The notes under the pieces are model-generated. The model did not search any database. It was not told the DNA's origin and saw nothing but the letters and a program-made list of their open reading frames with translations. The position numbers and the translations under genes were made by a program. A DNA stretch of 59,663 nucleotides from Ruania albidiflava DSM 18029. Lineage in GTDB: Bacteria > Actinomycetota > Actinomycetes > Actinomycetales > Beutenbergiaceae. The stretch lies in the NCBI RefSeq assembly GCF_000421225.1, contig NZ_ATWL01000017.1:1-59663 (forward strand), written 5' to 3'. Numbering within the stretch: position 1 is the first letter of the stretch; every line of letters begins with the position of its first letter. Shown in pieces: positions 36,004-44,194 of this stretch.

Positions 36004-37139
36004 AGGTCCTCCTTGGGTGCTCGGGGGAAGCGGGCGCGCACGGTGTACGTACCGCGGTCACGGTCCGGACCGGCGTGCAGCACCCCGCCCACGGCCAGCA
36101 CCCGGCGGCGCATCCCGGAGATGCCCATCCCCACGGTCTCACCCGCGGCCAGCGCCTGGTTGGTCACGGTCAGCTGGACCGCTTCGCGCAGGTGCTCGAT
36201 GCTGACTCTGGCGGCCGGGTGCGGAGAGTGCTTCACCACGTTCGTCAGCGCCTCCTGGAGCACCCGGTAGGCGGCCACGTCAGCGGCGGCCGGCAGCGGG
36301 CTCGGTGTGCCGGTGGTCTGCAGCGTTACCTCCACACCGGTGAGCCGGACCCGGTCCACCAGCGAATCGACCTGGGCGAGCCCGGGTGTGGGGGCTGTGG
36401 AACCACCGCCTTCCGGGTGCACAGCGGCCAGCACTGCCCGGAGCTCGTCGAGCGCCGCACCGCTGGCCCGGCTGATCCGGCGCAGCGCCTCCTGCGCCTG
36501 CTCCGGCTGCGTCTGGTGCACGTGCAACGCAATGTCCGCCTGCAGCTGGATCGCCGCCAGCCCGTGGCCGACCACGTCGTGCACCTCCTGGGACAGCCGC
36601 AGCCGCTCGGCATCGACCAGGCGCTGGTCGGCCGCCTCCCGTTCGCGCACCGCCGCTCCGGCGACGGCCCGGCGTGCCGCCCCGACCGAGAACGGCACCG
36701 CCACCCAGGCGGTCGCCGGCACCAGTCCCGCCAGGCCGATCGACGCGCCGGTGAGCAGGTGCACCGCCAGCAGCGCCAGCGCGAGCACGCACCAGGCGGC
36801 GGCCCCGCCCAGTGGCGCCAGGCGGGCCACCATGTACACGGTGAGCACCAGGAAGCCGAACACCGGCCCGTACGGGTAGCCGAGCACCAGGTACAGCGAT
36901 GTCGCAGCAGCGGCGACGAGCATCGCCGGTACCGGCCAGCGCCGCCGTAGCGTGGTGGCCACCGCCGCGAGGAGGACCAGCCCGACCACGCTGACCCCCA
37001 GGTGGGGGCGGCCGGGATGCTGCTGCCAGGAGCCTACGAACGGCAGTGTGACCAACGTCAACGTGGCCACCGCTGCCGCCACGAGGCCGTCGACGACCAA
37101 CCCGCGGAGGGAACCGGGCGGGATCGCGGCTCGCGTCAC
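36000..37139 (-). CDS. Sensor histidine kinase, HisKA_3 type
   Basis: 379 residues. Five or six transmembrane segments (about 15-155) with little extracellular loop suggest sensing within the membrane. The dimerisation/phosphoacceptor domain has His187 in SQEVHDVVGHG; the HATPase domain has LTNVVKHS (N-box) and GMGISGMRRR (G-box). It phosphorylates the response regulator that follows. DesK- and LiaS-like kinases share this build and often sense envelope stress. Confidence 0.93.
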   Translation of the reverse strand: MTRAAIPPGSLRGLVVDGLVAAAVATLTLVTLPFVGSWQQHPGRPHLGVSVVGLVLLAAVATTLRRRWPVPAMLVAAAATSLYLVLGYPYGPVFGFLVLTVYMVARLAPLGGAAAWCVLALALLAVHLLTGASIGLAGLVPATAWVAVPFSVGAARRAVAGAAVREREAADQRLVDAERLRLSQEVHDVVGHGLAAIQLQADIALHVHQTQPEQAQEALRRISRASGAALDELRAVLAAVHPEGGGSTAPTPGLAQVDSLVDRVRLTGVEVTLQTTGTPSPLPAAADVAAYRVLQEALTNVVKHSPHPAARVSIEHLREAVQLTVTNQALAAGETVGMGISGMRRRVLAVGGVLHAGPDRDRGTYTVRARFPRAPKEDL

Positions 37140-37229
37140 TGGTGCTGCACCCCCTCCTGGGGCTTCGGGGGCAGTCTGGGTCCCGCAGTCAACGTAGCCC
37201 CTCCCTGTGCTGAGCTGTGTCCGCGCGGC

Positions 37230-37496
37230 TCACTTCGCCCGCAGCACCCGCAGCCGTGCGGCGTAGTCCTCCGGGCCGATCTCGCCCCGCGCGAACCGTT
37301 CGGCCAGCACCGCTTCACCAGCACGCAGACCGGCCCGGAGCTCACGCCGGCGGCGGCTCCAGAACACTGCCGTGACGATCCCGGCGAGCAGCAGGAACCA
37401 GACCAGCGGGATGAGGAAGAACGGGAACGGCGGACCGGACAGGTGGTGCCACGGCCCGTCGGCCAGCATCAGGGCAGTAGTGGTGGTGTCGACCAT
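37230..37496 (-). CDS. Small SHOCT-domain membrane protein
   Basis: 88 residues from ATG at 37496, preceded by AAGGAG. One transmembrane helix (about 30-55), a basic stretch, and a C-terminal SHOCT motif (LAERFARGEIGPEDYAARL). SHOCT domains are short oligomerisation modules; the role is unknown. It lies 90 bp before the kinase on the same strand, so SHOCT-kinase-regulator may form one transcript. Confidence 0.85.
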   Translation of the reverse strand: MVDTTTTALMLADGPWHHLSGPPFPFFLIPLVWFLLLAGIVTAVFWSRRRRELRAGLRAGEAVLAERFARGEIGPEDYAARLRVLRAK

Positions 37497-37728
37497 GAGT
37501 CTCTCCTTCGCGAGTGCCGGCGGGAGTGCCAGCGACTCCACGATGCTGCTGTCGGCGCTGCAGCGAGACCGTCCCGGAGCGGCTCTTGGCGTACGTCCGG
37601 GAGCGTAGGGGTGAACGTTCCGGCCGGTCCACCGGGGCGGGCGGGAGACCTGGGTACGTCCACCGACGTAGCCGGAGCTGCGCCAGCGAGCGGATGGCGC
37701 TGCCCGCTCCAGCGGCGAGGCTGCTGGG

Positions 37729-38292
37729 ATGAACACCACCACTCCCACTCCGACCACCGCCGGCGCACGCTCACACCACAGCCGGTCGCACCTACGTCCA
37801 CCGCTGCGCAAGGCAGTGTTGGTGGCGCACCTGCTCTCCGCCGGGGCCTGGGTGGGCATCGACGTCATCGTCGCCGTGCTCGTGCTGGTCGGGTGGTTCG
37901 GTCAGGGCTCGACGGCGGGACTCGCCTATCGTGCGCTCGGCACCTTCGCGGTGGTTCCGATGCTCGTCGTGGCGCTGGTCTGCCTGGCCACCGGTCTGCT
38001 CCTGGGCCTGGCCACCCGGTGGGGTCTGGTGCGGTACTGGTGGGTGCTGGTCAAGCTGGTCCTCACCGTGGTGCTGTGCGTGCTGATCGTGGTGGCGCTG
38101 CAGCCGCGGATGCCTGAGGTGGTGGCGCACGGGGAAGCGGTCAGCAGGTCGACCGGTACGGGGAGCACCGGTAGCAGGGCCGAGGTGATCTGGCTGTTCT
38201 TCCCCCCGGCGGTCTCCCTGACCGTGCTGGGCCTGGCCACCGGCCTGGCGGTGTACAAGCCCTGGGGGCGCCTGCCACGCAGGAACCGTTGA
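37729..38292 (+). CDS. DUF2269-like integral membrane protein
   Basis: 187 residues. After a hydrophilic Thr/Pro/His-rich N-terminus there are four hydrophobic helices with LLSAGAWVGIDVI near the first and RYWWVLVKLVLT near the third, resembling the DUF2269 family. Function unknown. It is divergent from the SHOCT gene across 232 bp that must hold both promoters. Confidence 0.7.
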   Translation: MNTTTPTPTTAGARSHHSRSHLRPPLRKAVLVAHLLSAGAWVGIDVIVAVLVLVGWFGQGSTAGLAYRALGTFAVVPMLVVALVCLATGLLLGLATRWGLVRYWWVLVKLVLTVVLCVLIVVALQPRMPEVVAHGEAVSRSTGTGSTGSRAEVIWLFFPPAVSLTVLGLATGLAVYKPWGRLPRRNR

Positions 38293-38304
38293 GCCCCTTC
38301 CCCA

Positions 38305-38341
38305 CGTGCGTTGCTCGCCCCGGTGCGGCCAGGAACGCACG
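38305..38341. terminator. Hairpin between convergent DUF2269-like and GNAT genes
   Basis: CGTGCGTT (38305-38312) pairs perfectly with AACGCACG (38334-38341) around a 21-nt GC-rich loop. A second small palindrome, CGGCGG/CCGCCG, adjoins it. Location favours bidirectional termination. Confidence 0.45.
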
Positions 38342-38373
38342 GCGGGTCCGCCGTCCACCGCTGGAAGGACTGG

Positions 38374-38901
38374 TCAGCTCTCGGGCGCCGGGTTGATCAG
38401 CTGGTACAGGTCGTGCGTCTGCCACCGGCCCTGGATCCGCAGATAGTGCGGAGCGGTGCCGTAGTGGCAGAAGCCGAGATGACTCAGCACGCGCTTCGAG
38501 GCGACGTTGTCCGGGAGCACCTCCGCCTGCAGCCGGTGCAGCCCGAGATCGTCGAAGGCGTAGCCGGTGAGCTGTCGCAGGGCCGCCGTGGCGATGCCCC
38601 GACCGGTGTGCTCTTCATCCACCAGATAACCGATGCTCGCCGACTGGAACGCACCGCGGATGATCGCGCTCAGGTTCGCCCGACCCACCAGCACACCGTC
38701 GGCCTCGATGAGGAACAAGGCGCTCCGGTCCGCTGCGCGACTCTCCGCGTCCGCCCGGATGACCCGTGCCTGGTGGGCAGTGGTGTAGTACTCCTCGGGC
38801 AATGCCGGTTGGCCGGTGCTGAAGTACGTGCGGTTGCGAACCAGCAGCTCGCTCAGCCGCTCGGCATCGACGTCATTGCCCTGTCGGATCGTCACCGCCA
38901 T
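38374..38901 (-). CDS. GNAT-family N-acetyltransferase (RimJ/RimL-like)
   Basis: 175 residues from ATG at 38901. The GNAT fold is recognisable from the beta4 core, the acetyl-CoA loop (EEHTGRGIATAAL), and the family-typical HRLQAEVLPDNVASKRVLSHLGF. Proteins of this subtype acetylate N-termini of ribosomal proteins or other amines; the substrate is unknown. Convergent with the DUF2269-like gene and divergent from the VOC gene by 52 bp. Confidence 0.9.
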   Translation of the reverse strand: MAVTIRQGNDVDAERLSELLVRNRTYFSTGQPALPEEYYTTAHQARVIRADAESRAADRSALFLIEADGVLVGRANLSAIIRGAFQSASIGYLVDEEHTGRGIATAALRQLTGYAFDDLGLHRLQAEVLPDNVASKRVLSHLGFCHYGTAPHYLRIQGRWQTHDLYQLINPAPES

Positions 38902-38953
38902 ATGGGACAGTCTGTCGCACCGCCCGTCGATGCGCAGCCGAGGAAGGACGATC

Positions 38954-39307
38954 ATGGAGCTGGACCTGTTCGCCGGGGTCGCCGTAGGTGACCTGGACCG
39001 CGCCGTGGCCTGGTACGACCGACTCTTCGCCGGCGCCGAGTCGTTCCTGCCCAACGACACCGAGAAGGTGTGGACCCTGGCCGAGCGGCGGCACGTGTAC
39101 GTGGAGCTTGCTCCTGAGCGGGCCGGCAGCGCTATGGTCACCCTGTTCCTGGCCGACCCGGAACCGTTCGTGGCTGCCGCTGCCGGGCACGGCATCGAAC
39201 CGGTGCACCGGGAGACCTACGAGAACGGTGTCCGCAAGTTCCTGTTCACCGATCCGGACGGCAACGAGATCGGCATCGGCGGCCCGCCGGTCGAGGCGGC
39301 ACGGTGA
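38954..39307 (+). CDS. VOC-family (glyoxalase-like) protein
   Basis: 117 residues from ATG at 38954 (AGGAAGGA upstream). Two beta-alpha-beta-beta-beta units typical of the vicinal oxygen chelate fold: DLDRAVAWYDRLF at the N-terminal half and FLFTDPDGNEIGIGG at the end, which contains the C-terminal metal-ligand Glu position. Substrate unknown; could be a resistance or glyoxalase-type enzyme. The following 290 bp up to 39597 hold no gene I can support. Confidence 0.85.
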   Translation: MELDLFAGVAVGDLDRAVAWYDRLFAGAESFLPNDTEKVWTLAERRHVYVELAPERAGSAMVTLFLADPEPFVAAAAGHGIEPVHRETYENGVRKFLFTDPDGNEIGIGGPPVEAAR

Positions 39308-39597
39308 CCGACCCGGGCCGACCAGACCCCCGCGGGCGCCCCGACGGCTGTCGCACCCGTACCGGCTCATCGGCAAGCTGGTGCTGGCGATCCTCGCCGC
39401 GCTCCTGCTGCTGCTGGCCGGGTCGACGGCGTGGGCCGGTGTGGTCCTGGTGGTCGCCGGGGTCGAGGGGGTGACAGTGGTGGCACCTGCTGTTACGTTG
39501 CCAGCCACGGCACGGTTCCGTCGTCGTGACACAGCGCCGGACGCGGCCGGCAACGCTCGGGTCGGGCCTGGCTCTACGGGGAGAAGCAGGAGCAACC

Positions 39598-41541
39598 ATG
39601 AGGACGTGGGCACGTGCAGCGGCGGTCGCGGGACTGGCTGTCCTGCCACTGGCAGCAACGACAGCAACGGCTGCCCCACCCGGCAGCACAGCCAGCCAGG
39701 GGGCGGAGGACGATGCGGGAACCTCTGCCGCGGGAGCCGGAGCCGCCGAACCCGCACCAGGGTTCCGGGTGCTGCCCTACCTGCAGAACCCCGCCAGCGA
39801 GGAGATGACGATCAGCTGGGTCTCCGAGATCGACGAACCCGGCACCATCAGGGTCGTGGGACCGGGCCTGCGTGGACCCGCGGACCTCACCTCGGAGCCG
39901 GAGTACCTGGACCTGATGCAGTACACCGACGCTGAGCTCAGCGAGGAGATCCCGGGCCTGGAGCAGGGGTCCTGGCTGTGGTCGAACGACAGCTACCGGC
40001 ACACGGTCACCGTGGACGGTCTCCGGCCGGACCACACCTACCGGTACACCGTGGAGCAGGGCGGTGAGCAGTTCCGGGGGCGGTTCAGCACCGCACCCAC
40101 GGCGGACGAGTGGCAGCACCTGCGGCTCGCGGCATTCTCCGACACCGAGACCGAGCCCTACGGCACCGTGGAGCAGCGGGAGTGGGAGCTGCACCCGGAC
40201 GGCTACACGCCGGACTCCGTGCCGCGGCCAGGCCCCGGGTCGCTCTGGGACCAGACGCACGGTTCGACCACCCGGTACGAGGAGTTCACGCTGCGCTACC
40301 CGATCACCCAGCAACGGGCACTGGTGGAGAACCTCGGTGTCATCGCCGAGGAAGACCCGGACCTGCTGCTGGTGACCGGCGACCTCACCCAGGGCTCGGG
40401 CTACCAGCCGGCGTGGGACGAGTTCTGGCGGCACTTCGCCGGGGAGTACGGCACGTTCGCTGCCACCACGCCGCTGGTCACCGCGATCGGCAACTGGGAG
40501 ACCTTCGCTGCCCTGAACGACGGGTACGGCACCCCGGAGGACCGCAGCCCGTCGGTGATCGCCCGGAACCGCTACCACGACTACTTCAGCACCCCCGGGG
40601 ATGCTGGCAACCCGCAGTACCAGGACTCCTACTACCGGCTCGACTACGGGCCGCTGACCGTGATCACCCTGGACTCCACCAACGGTGTCCCGGACGAGAA
40701 CCTGGACGAGGGGGTGCTGACCGGGGAGCCGTTCTCCGGTGACGATGCCAACCTCACCCCGGAACGGCTCAGCACCGACACCCAGGGAAGCTTCACCGCT
40801 GAGGAGTACGCCGAGGCCTACGCGGAAGTGTTCGACGCCAGCCCGGCCGACACCGACCTGCCGAACATGGACCCGGGCAACGCGCAGTGGGACTGGGCGG
40901 AGCAGCAGCTCGCCGACGCGCGCGAGGAGGGCCAGATCATCCTGGTGCAGTTCCACCACGCCGCCTACTCCTCGGGAGTGCACGGCACCCCGCCGAACCA
41001 CGAGGACTACGCCGACAACCAGTCCGGCGTGGCGATGCGCGCCTACACCCCGATGCTCGAGGAGTACGGCGTGGCGGCCGTCATCTCCGGCCACGACGAG
41101 ATGTTCGAGCGGTCCTGGGTGGACGAGGACGGCGACGGCGTGGGCCTGAACGTCTACGACGTGGGCGTGGCCGCGGACGGCCTGCGCGGCGAACAGCTCG
41201 CCGAGAACGACGACGGCGAGTACGTGCCGATCGACTTCAACACCCACTCGCAGTGGTCGGCCTCGGCGGACGAGCCGGAGACCTGGCAGCTGGACGCCAA
41301 CGGCAACCCACAGCTCGTCGATGGTGGTCTGCACTACGGGCACCTGCAGATGGACCTGCGCAACACCCGGTGCGGGGCCGAGCTGAGGCTCAGCCCGGTG
41401 TACGTGTTCCCGGTCCTGGACGAGAACTACCAGCTCGTGCGCACCGAACGGCGTGTGTACGACGACGTGGTGCAGGTGGATCTGGGCAGTGATGGTGCCC
41501 CTCGGGCCGAGCGGGCATCCTGCGACCGGGGAGACGGCTAG
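39598..41541 (+). CDS. Secreted purple acid phosphatase-like metallophosphoesterase, divergent active site
   Basis: I chose the ATG at 39598 because CAGGAG precedes it; the product is 647 residues. A signal peptide ending TATAA leads into a fibronectin-III-like N-terminal domain (about 55-165) and a calcineurin-like phosphoesterase domain. The metal-binding blocks are recognisable but altered: FSDTE instead of DxH, VTGDLTQ, GNWE at 298-301 where GNH(D/E) is usual, FHHAAYS, and SGHDEMFER where GHxH is usual. It may bind metal differently, use another substrate or be inactive. It belongs to a coherent actinobacterial secreted group, so the changes are unlikely to be errors. Confidence 0.82.
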   Translation: MRTWARAAAVAGLAVLPLAATTATAAPPGSTASQGAEDDAGTSAAGAGAAEPAPGFRVLPYLQNPASEEMTISWVSEIDEPGTIRVVGPGLRGPADLTSEPEYLDLMQYTDAELSEEIPGLEQGSWLWSNDSYRHTVTVDGLRPDHTYRYTVEQGGEQFRGRFSTAPTADEWQHLRLAAFSDTETEPYGTVEQREWELHPDGYTPDSVPRPGPGSLWDQTHGSTTRYEEFTLRYPITQQRALVENLGVIAEEDPDLLLVTGDLTQGSGYQPAWDEFWRHFAGEYGTFAATTPLVTAIGNWETFAALNDGYGTPEDRSPSVIARNRYHDYFSTPGDAGNPQYQDSYYRLDYGPLTVITLDSTNGVPDENLDEGVLTGEPFSGDDANLTPERLSTDTQGSFTAEEYAEAYAEVFDASPADTDLPNMDPGNAQWDWAEQQLADAREEGQIILVQFHHAAYSSGVHGTPPNHEDYADNQSGVAMRAYTPMLEEYGVAAVISGHDEMFERSWVDEDGDGVGLNVYDVGVAADGLRGEQLAENDDGEYVPIDFNTHSQWSASADEPETWQLDANGNPQLVDGGLHYGHLQMDLRNTRCGAELRLSPVYVFPVLDENYQLVRTERRVYDDVVQVDLGSDGAPRAERASCDRGDG

Positions 41542-41566
41542 GACAGCTGATGACTGAGGACAGGCG

Positions 41567-42349
41567 GTGACGGGAGCCGGTGACGACCTTGACCGCCTCC
41601 GTCGCGCCCACACCGGGGCACAGATGCGGGGCTGGGACTTCTCCGTGCTCGACGGTCGGTTGACTGCCGACGATCCTCCGTGGGATTTCGAGGCGGACTG
41701 CCTCGCTGCCCTGCGCCGCTCCCGGCGTGCGGTGGACCTGGGCACCGGTGGTGGGGAGCGGGTGCTGCGCCTTCTCGGTGGGCTGCCGGAGGAGGAGCGT
41801 CCGCTGCTGACCGCTACTGAGGGCTGGCCGCCCAACGTGCCGGTGGCCACTGAGAACCTGGCCCCGATCGGTGTACCGGTGCTGTCCTACGATGCCGAGG
41901 CCGGGGACCGGCTGCCGTTCGAGGACGCCAGCCTCGACCTGGTGATGTGCCGCCACGAGGCCGTGGACCTCGCCGAGGTGGCGCGTGTGCTCGCCCCGGG
42001 TGGGGTGCTGCTGGACCAGCAGGTCGACGGGCGGGACGCGCAGGAGCTGCGGGACTGGTTCGGCGGCGAGATGCAGTACCCACACGTGCGCCTGGACGCC
42101 GATCGCCAGGCTGCTACCGCTGCCGGACTGGTGGTGGACGAGGCGCAGGAGTGGGCCGGTCGGATGACGTTCGCCGACGTGGAGGCGCTGGTGGTGTACC
42201 TGGGCTTGGTGCCCTGGGACGTTCCGGACTTCCGCGTGGACGACCACCGCAAGGCGCTGCGTCAGCTCGCGGAGCATACCTCGATCCGGATCACCCAGCG
42301 GCGTTACCGGTTGTATGCGCGCCGGCCCGGCGGGGACGTCAGTCCGTGA
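41567..42349 (+). CDS. Class I SAM-dependent methyltransferase
   Basis: 260 residues from a GTG with AGGACAGG upstream. SAM-binding motif I is VDLGTGGGER at 56-65; the acidic post-I loop (TEGWPPN) and motif IV region (LDLVMCRHE) follow. The target is unknown. It starts 25 bp after the phosphatase gene, so it may be co-transcribed. The end overlaps the opposing epimerase remnant by 11 bp. Confidence 0.87.
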   Translation: MTGAGDDLDRLRRAHTGAQMRGWDFSVLDGRLTADDPPWDFEADCLAALRRSRRAVDLGTGGGERVLRLLGGLPEEERPLLTATEGWPPNVPVATENLAPIGVPVLSYDAEAGDRLPFEDASLDLVMCRHEAVDLAEVARVLAPGGVLLDQQVDGRDAQELRDWFGGEMQYPHVRLDADRQAATAAGLVVDEAQEWAGRMTFADVEALVVYLGLVPWDVPDFRVDDHRKALRQLAEHTSIRITQRRYRLYARRPGGDVSP

Positions 42350-42913
42350 TGGTCACGATGCCGGAGCCGGCACTGAGCAGGCCCGCCGTCCGTGCGGCAG
42401 CGGTCTGCACCGACACTGCCGGCCCGTCCGGTGCGACCGGGTGGAACGTGCCCTCGCCGTAGAGCTGGCCGTACCGGAGCACCGTGCCGCCGGCATCCAG
42501 TGTGGCTTGCTCCATGGTGGCCACGGCCTGTGCCCCGGCACCGGTCAGCGGCCACGCCACACTCTGCACCAGGATGTGCACCACACCCCGCTCGGCGGCA
42601 GCAGCGACCAGGCGGGGACGGCCTCCCGGCGCACGCGGGCGTTCGCGGCCCGGGAGCCAGCCAGCTGCGCCGGATCGTCCGGCAGGTCGGTCACCTGGCT
42701 GATCAGCACCTCCGGGCGGACCTGGTCGAGCACCCGGTGCACGGCCGACTCGTCGTAGAGGTCCAGCACGGCGCCTGTTCCGCCCAGGGCATCGATGCGC
42801 GACGCGCCCGCTGCCGAGCGGGAGGTCCCGGTCACCCGGTGGCCGTCGTCGAGCAGCACCGGGAGCAGGGCGCGACCGATCACACCCGTTGCACCGACCA
42901 GGAGGACCTCCAC
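42339..42913 (-). pseudogene. NAD(P)-dependent epimerase/dehydratase, frameshifted
   Basis: From a GTG at 42913 the product starts with a Rossmann motif (LLVGATGVIGRAL). Near 42612 the frame changes: the first frame reads into unrelated sequence and stops at 42545, while the expected continuation (AAAAERGVVHILVQSVAWPL to the C-terminus) lies in the next frame and ends at 42339. Adding one C to the CCCC run at the junction would restore a single protein of about 191 codons. Either a real loss of function or an indel error in a homopolymer. Confidence 0.75.
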
Positions 42914-43036
42914 CCCTGCGATCGTACGCCCGCACCCCCTACCAATGGCGGTGCTGGGCCCGCCGGAGGGCCGATGTGCTCGACGGGCCCGGCCGCCAGT
43001 CTGGATCGGTCACCATCCCGGACCGAGGAGCAGCAC

Positions 43037-44194
43037 ATGACTGGCGCACTGACGACCGCGTTGATCGTCGGTCTGCACGCGGGCCTGGCACTGTACCCAC
43101 CGCGCCCGCGGCACAGCATGCCGTTCAACCTGCAGTTCGCATTCGGGTGGTGGATCAACGAGTACCCGGTGCTCGGGCTGTACTGGCTTCTCTCCGGTAC
43201 GACGGCGGTGCTCCAGCTGCGTACCAACCTGCCGGTGTGGTGGGCGGCCGTCGTGATCATCCTGCTGGACCTGGCGGTGCTCGCCCGGCTGGGCCTGCGG
43301 ATGCGTCTGGCACGGGGTGCTCTCTCCGCGGCCCTGGTGGAGGCGTTCGGCTCGGCGGCAGCGCCGAGCTACACCCGCCCGGTGTGGTGGCGCATCCTGC
43401 TGGTGCCGTTCGTGTCCTGGCGACCGGACGTGCGCCGCATCGCCAACCAGCACTACGGTCCCGGTCGAGGCCGGCGCATCGACCTCTACGTGGCTCGGAG
43501 CACCGTCCGCCCGCAGCTGGGCCAGTCAGGTAGCGGCGGCACAGGTGCGCCGGTGCTGCTGTACCTGCACTCCGGCGGTTTCCGGATCGGCAGCAAGGCC
43601 CTCGGCGCCCACCCGCTGCTCTACCGGTTGGCTGCTCAGGGCTGGGTGGTGGCGAGTGCGAACTACCGCCTCGGCCGGGACTACTCCGAGCAGCTGGCGG
43701 ACACCCGCGCCGCGCTCGCCTGGCTGCGGGCGCGGGCGGGCGACCACGGCGGTGACCCGGGCAGGGTGTTCCTGGCGGGTGGCTCAGCGGGTGCCCATCT
43801 CGCGTCCACGGTGGCCCTGACCGGGGCAGACGTCGCTGGGGTGATCGGGCTCTACGGCTACTACGGTGGGGTGGGGACCGGTCCTGGCCCGCGGTCACCA
43901 CTGGAGTGCCTGACCCCGGACGCTCCGCCGTTCCTGATCGTGCACGGAAGGGTGGATCCGCTGGTGCTGCACGAGGATGTCAGCGCGTTCGCCGAGAAGC
44001 TGCGTGCGGTGTCCCAGGCACCGGTCGCCTGTGCGCTGCTGCCCGGGACGCACCACAACTTCGACTTCTTCCACTCGCCGCGGTTCAGTGCGGTGATGGA
44101 TGCGGTGGAACGATTCGCTGAGCTCTCCCGGCCTGCGGAGCCTTCCGCGGCCGCCGAGTTCTCCCGGCACGTGGTGCCCTCATCCGGTGTCTGA
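43037..44194 (+). CDS. Membrane-anchored alpha/beta hydrolase (HSL-type esterase)
   Basis: 385 residues from ATG at 43037 (GAGGAG upstream). The first 100 or so residues contain about three hydrophobic segments, then an esterase domain with the oxyanion motif HSGGF at 178-182, nucleophile Ser250 in GGSAG, Asp307 (GRVDP) and His339/340 (THHNF). The hydrolytic domain is likely cytoplasmic or surface-facing; substrate unknown. The 3' end overlaps the opposing HNH gene by 15 bp. Confidence 0.88.
   Translation: MTGALTTALIVGLHAGLALYPPRPRHSMPFNLQFAFGWWINEYPVLGLYWLLSGTTAVLQLRTNLPVWWAAVVIILLDLAVLARLGLRMRLARGALSAALVEAFGSAAAPSYTRPVWWRILLVPFVSWRPDVRRIANQHYGPGRGRRIDLYVARSTVRPQLGQSGSGGTGAPVLLYLHSGGFRIGSKALGAHPLLYRLAAQGWVVASANYRLGRDYSEQLADTRAALAWLRARAGDHGGDPGRVFLAGGSAGAHLASTVALTGADVAGVIGLYGYYGGVGTGPGPRSPLECLTPDAPPFLIVHGRVDPLVLHEDVSAFAEKLRAVSQAPVACALLPGTHHNFDFFHSPRFSAVMDAVERFAELSRPAEPSAAAEFSRHVVPSSGV

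Noticed and set aside
39308-39597. Possible small membrane protein (one strong hydrophobic stretch at about 39370-39470)
   Set aside because: The hydrophobic frame has no start codon before the helix, and the GTG overlapping the VOC stop is in another frame. Joining them needs a frameshift, and there is no recognisable family.
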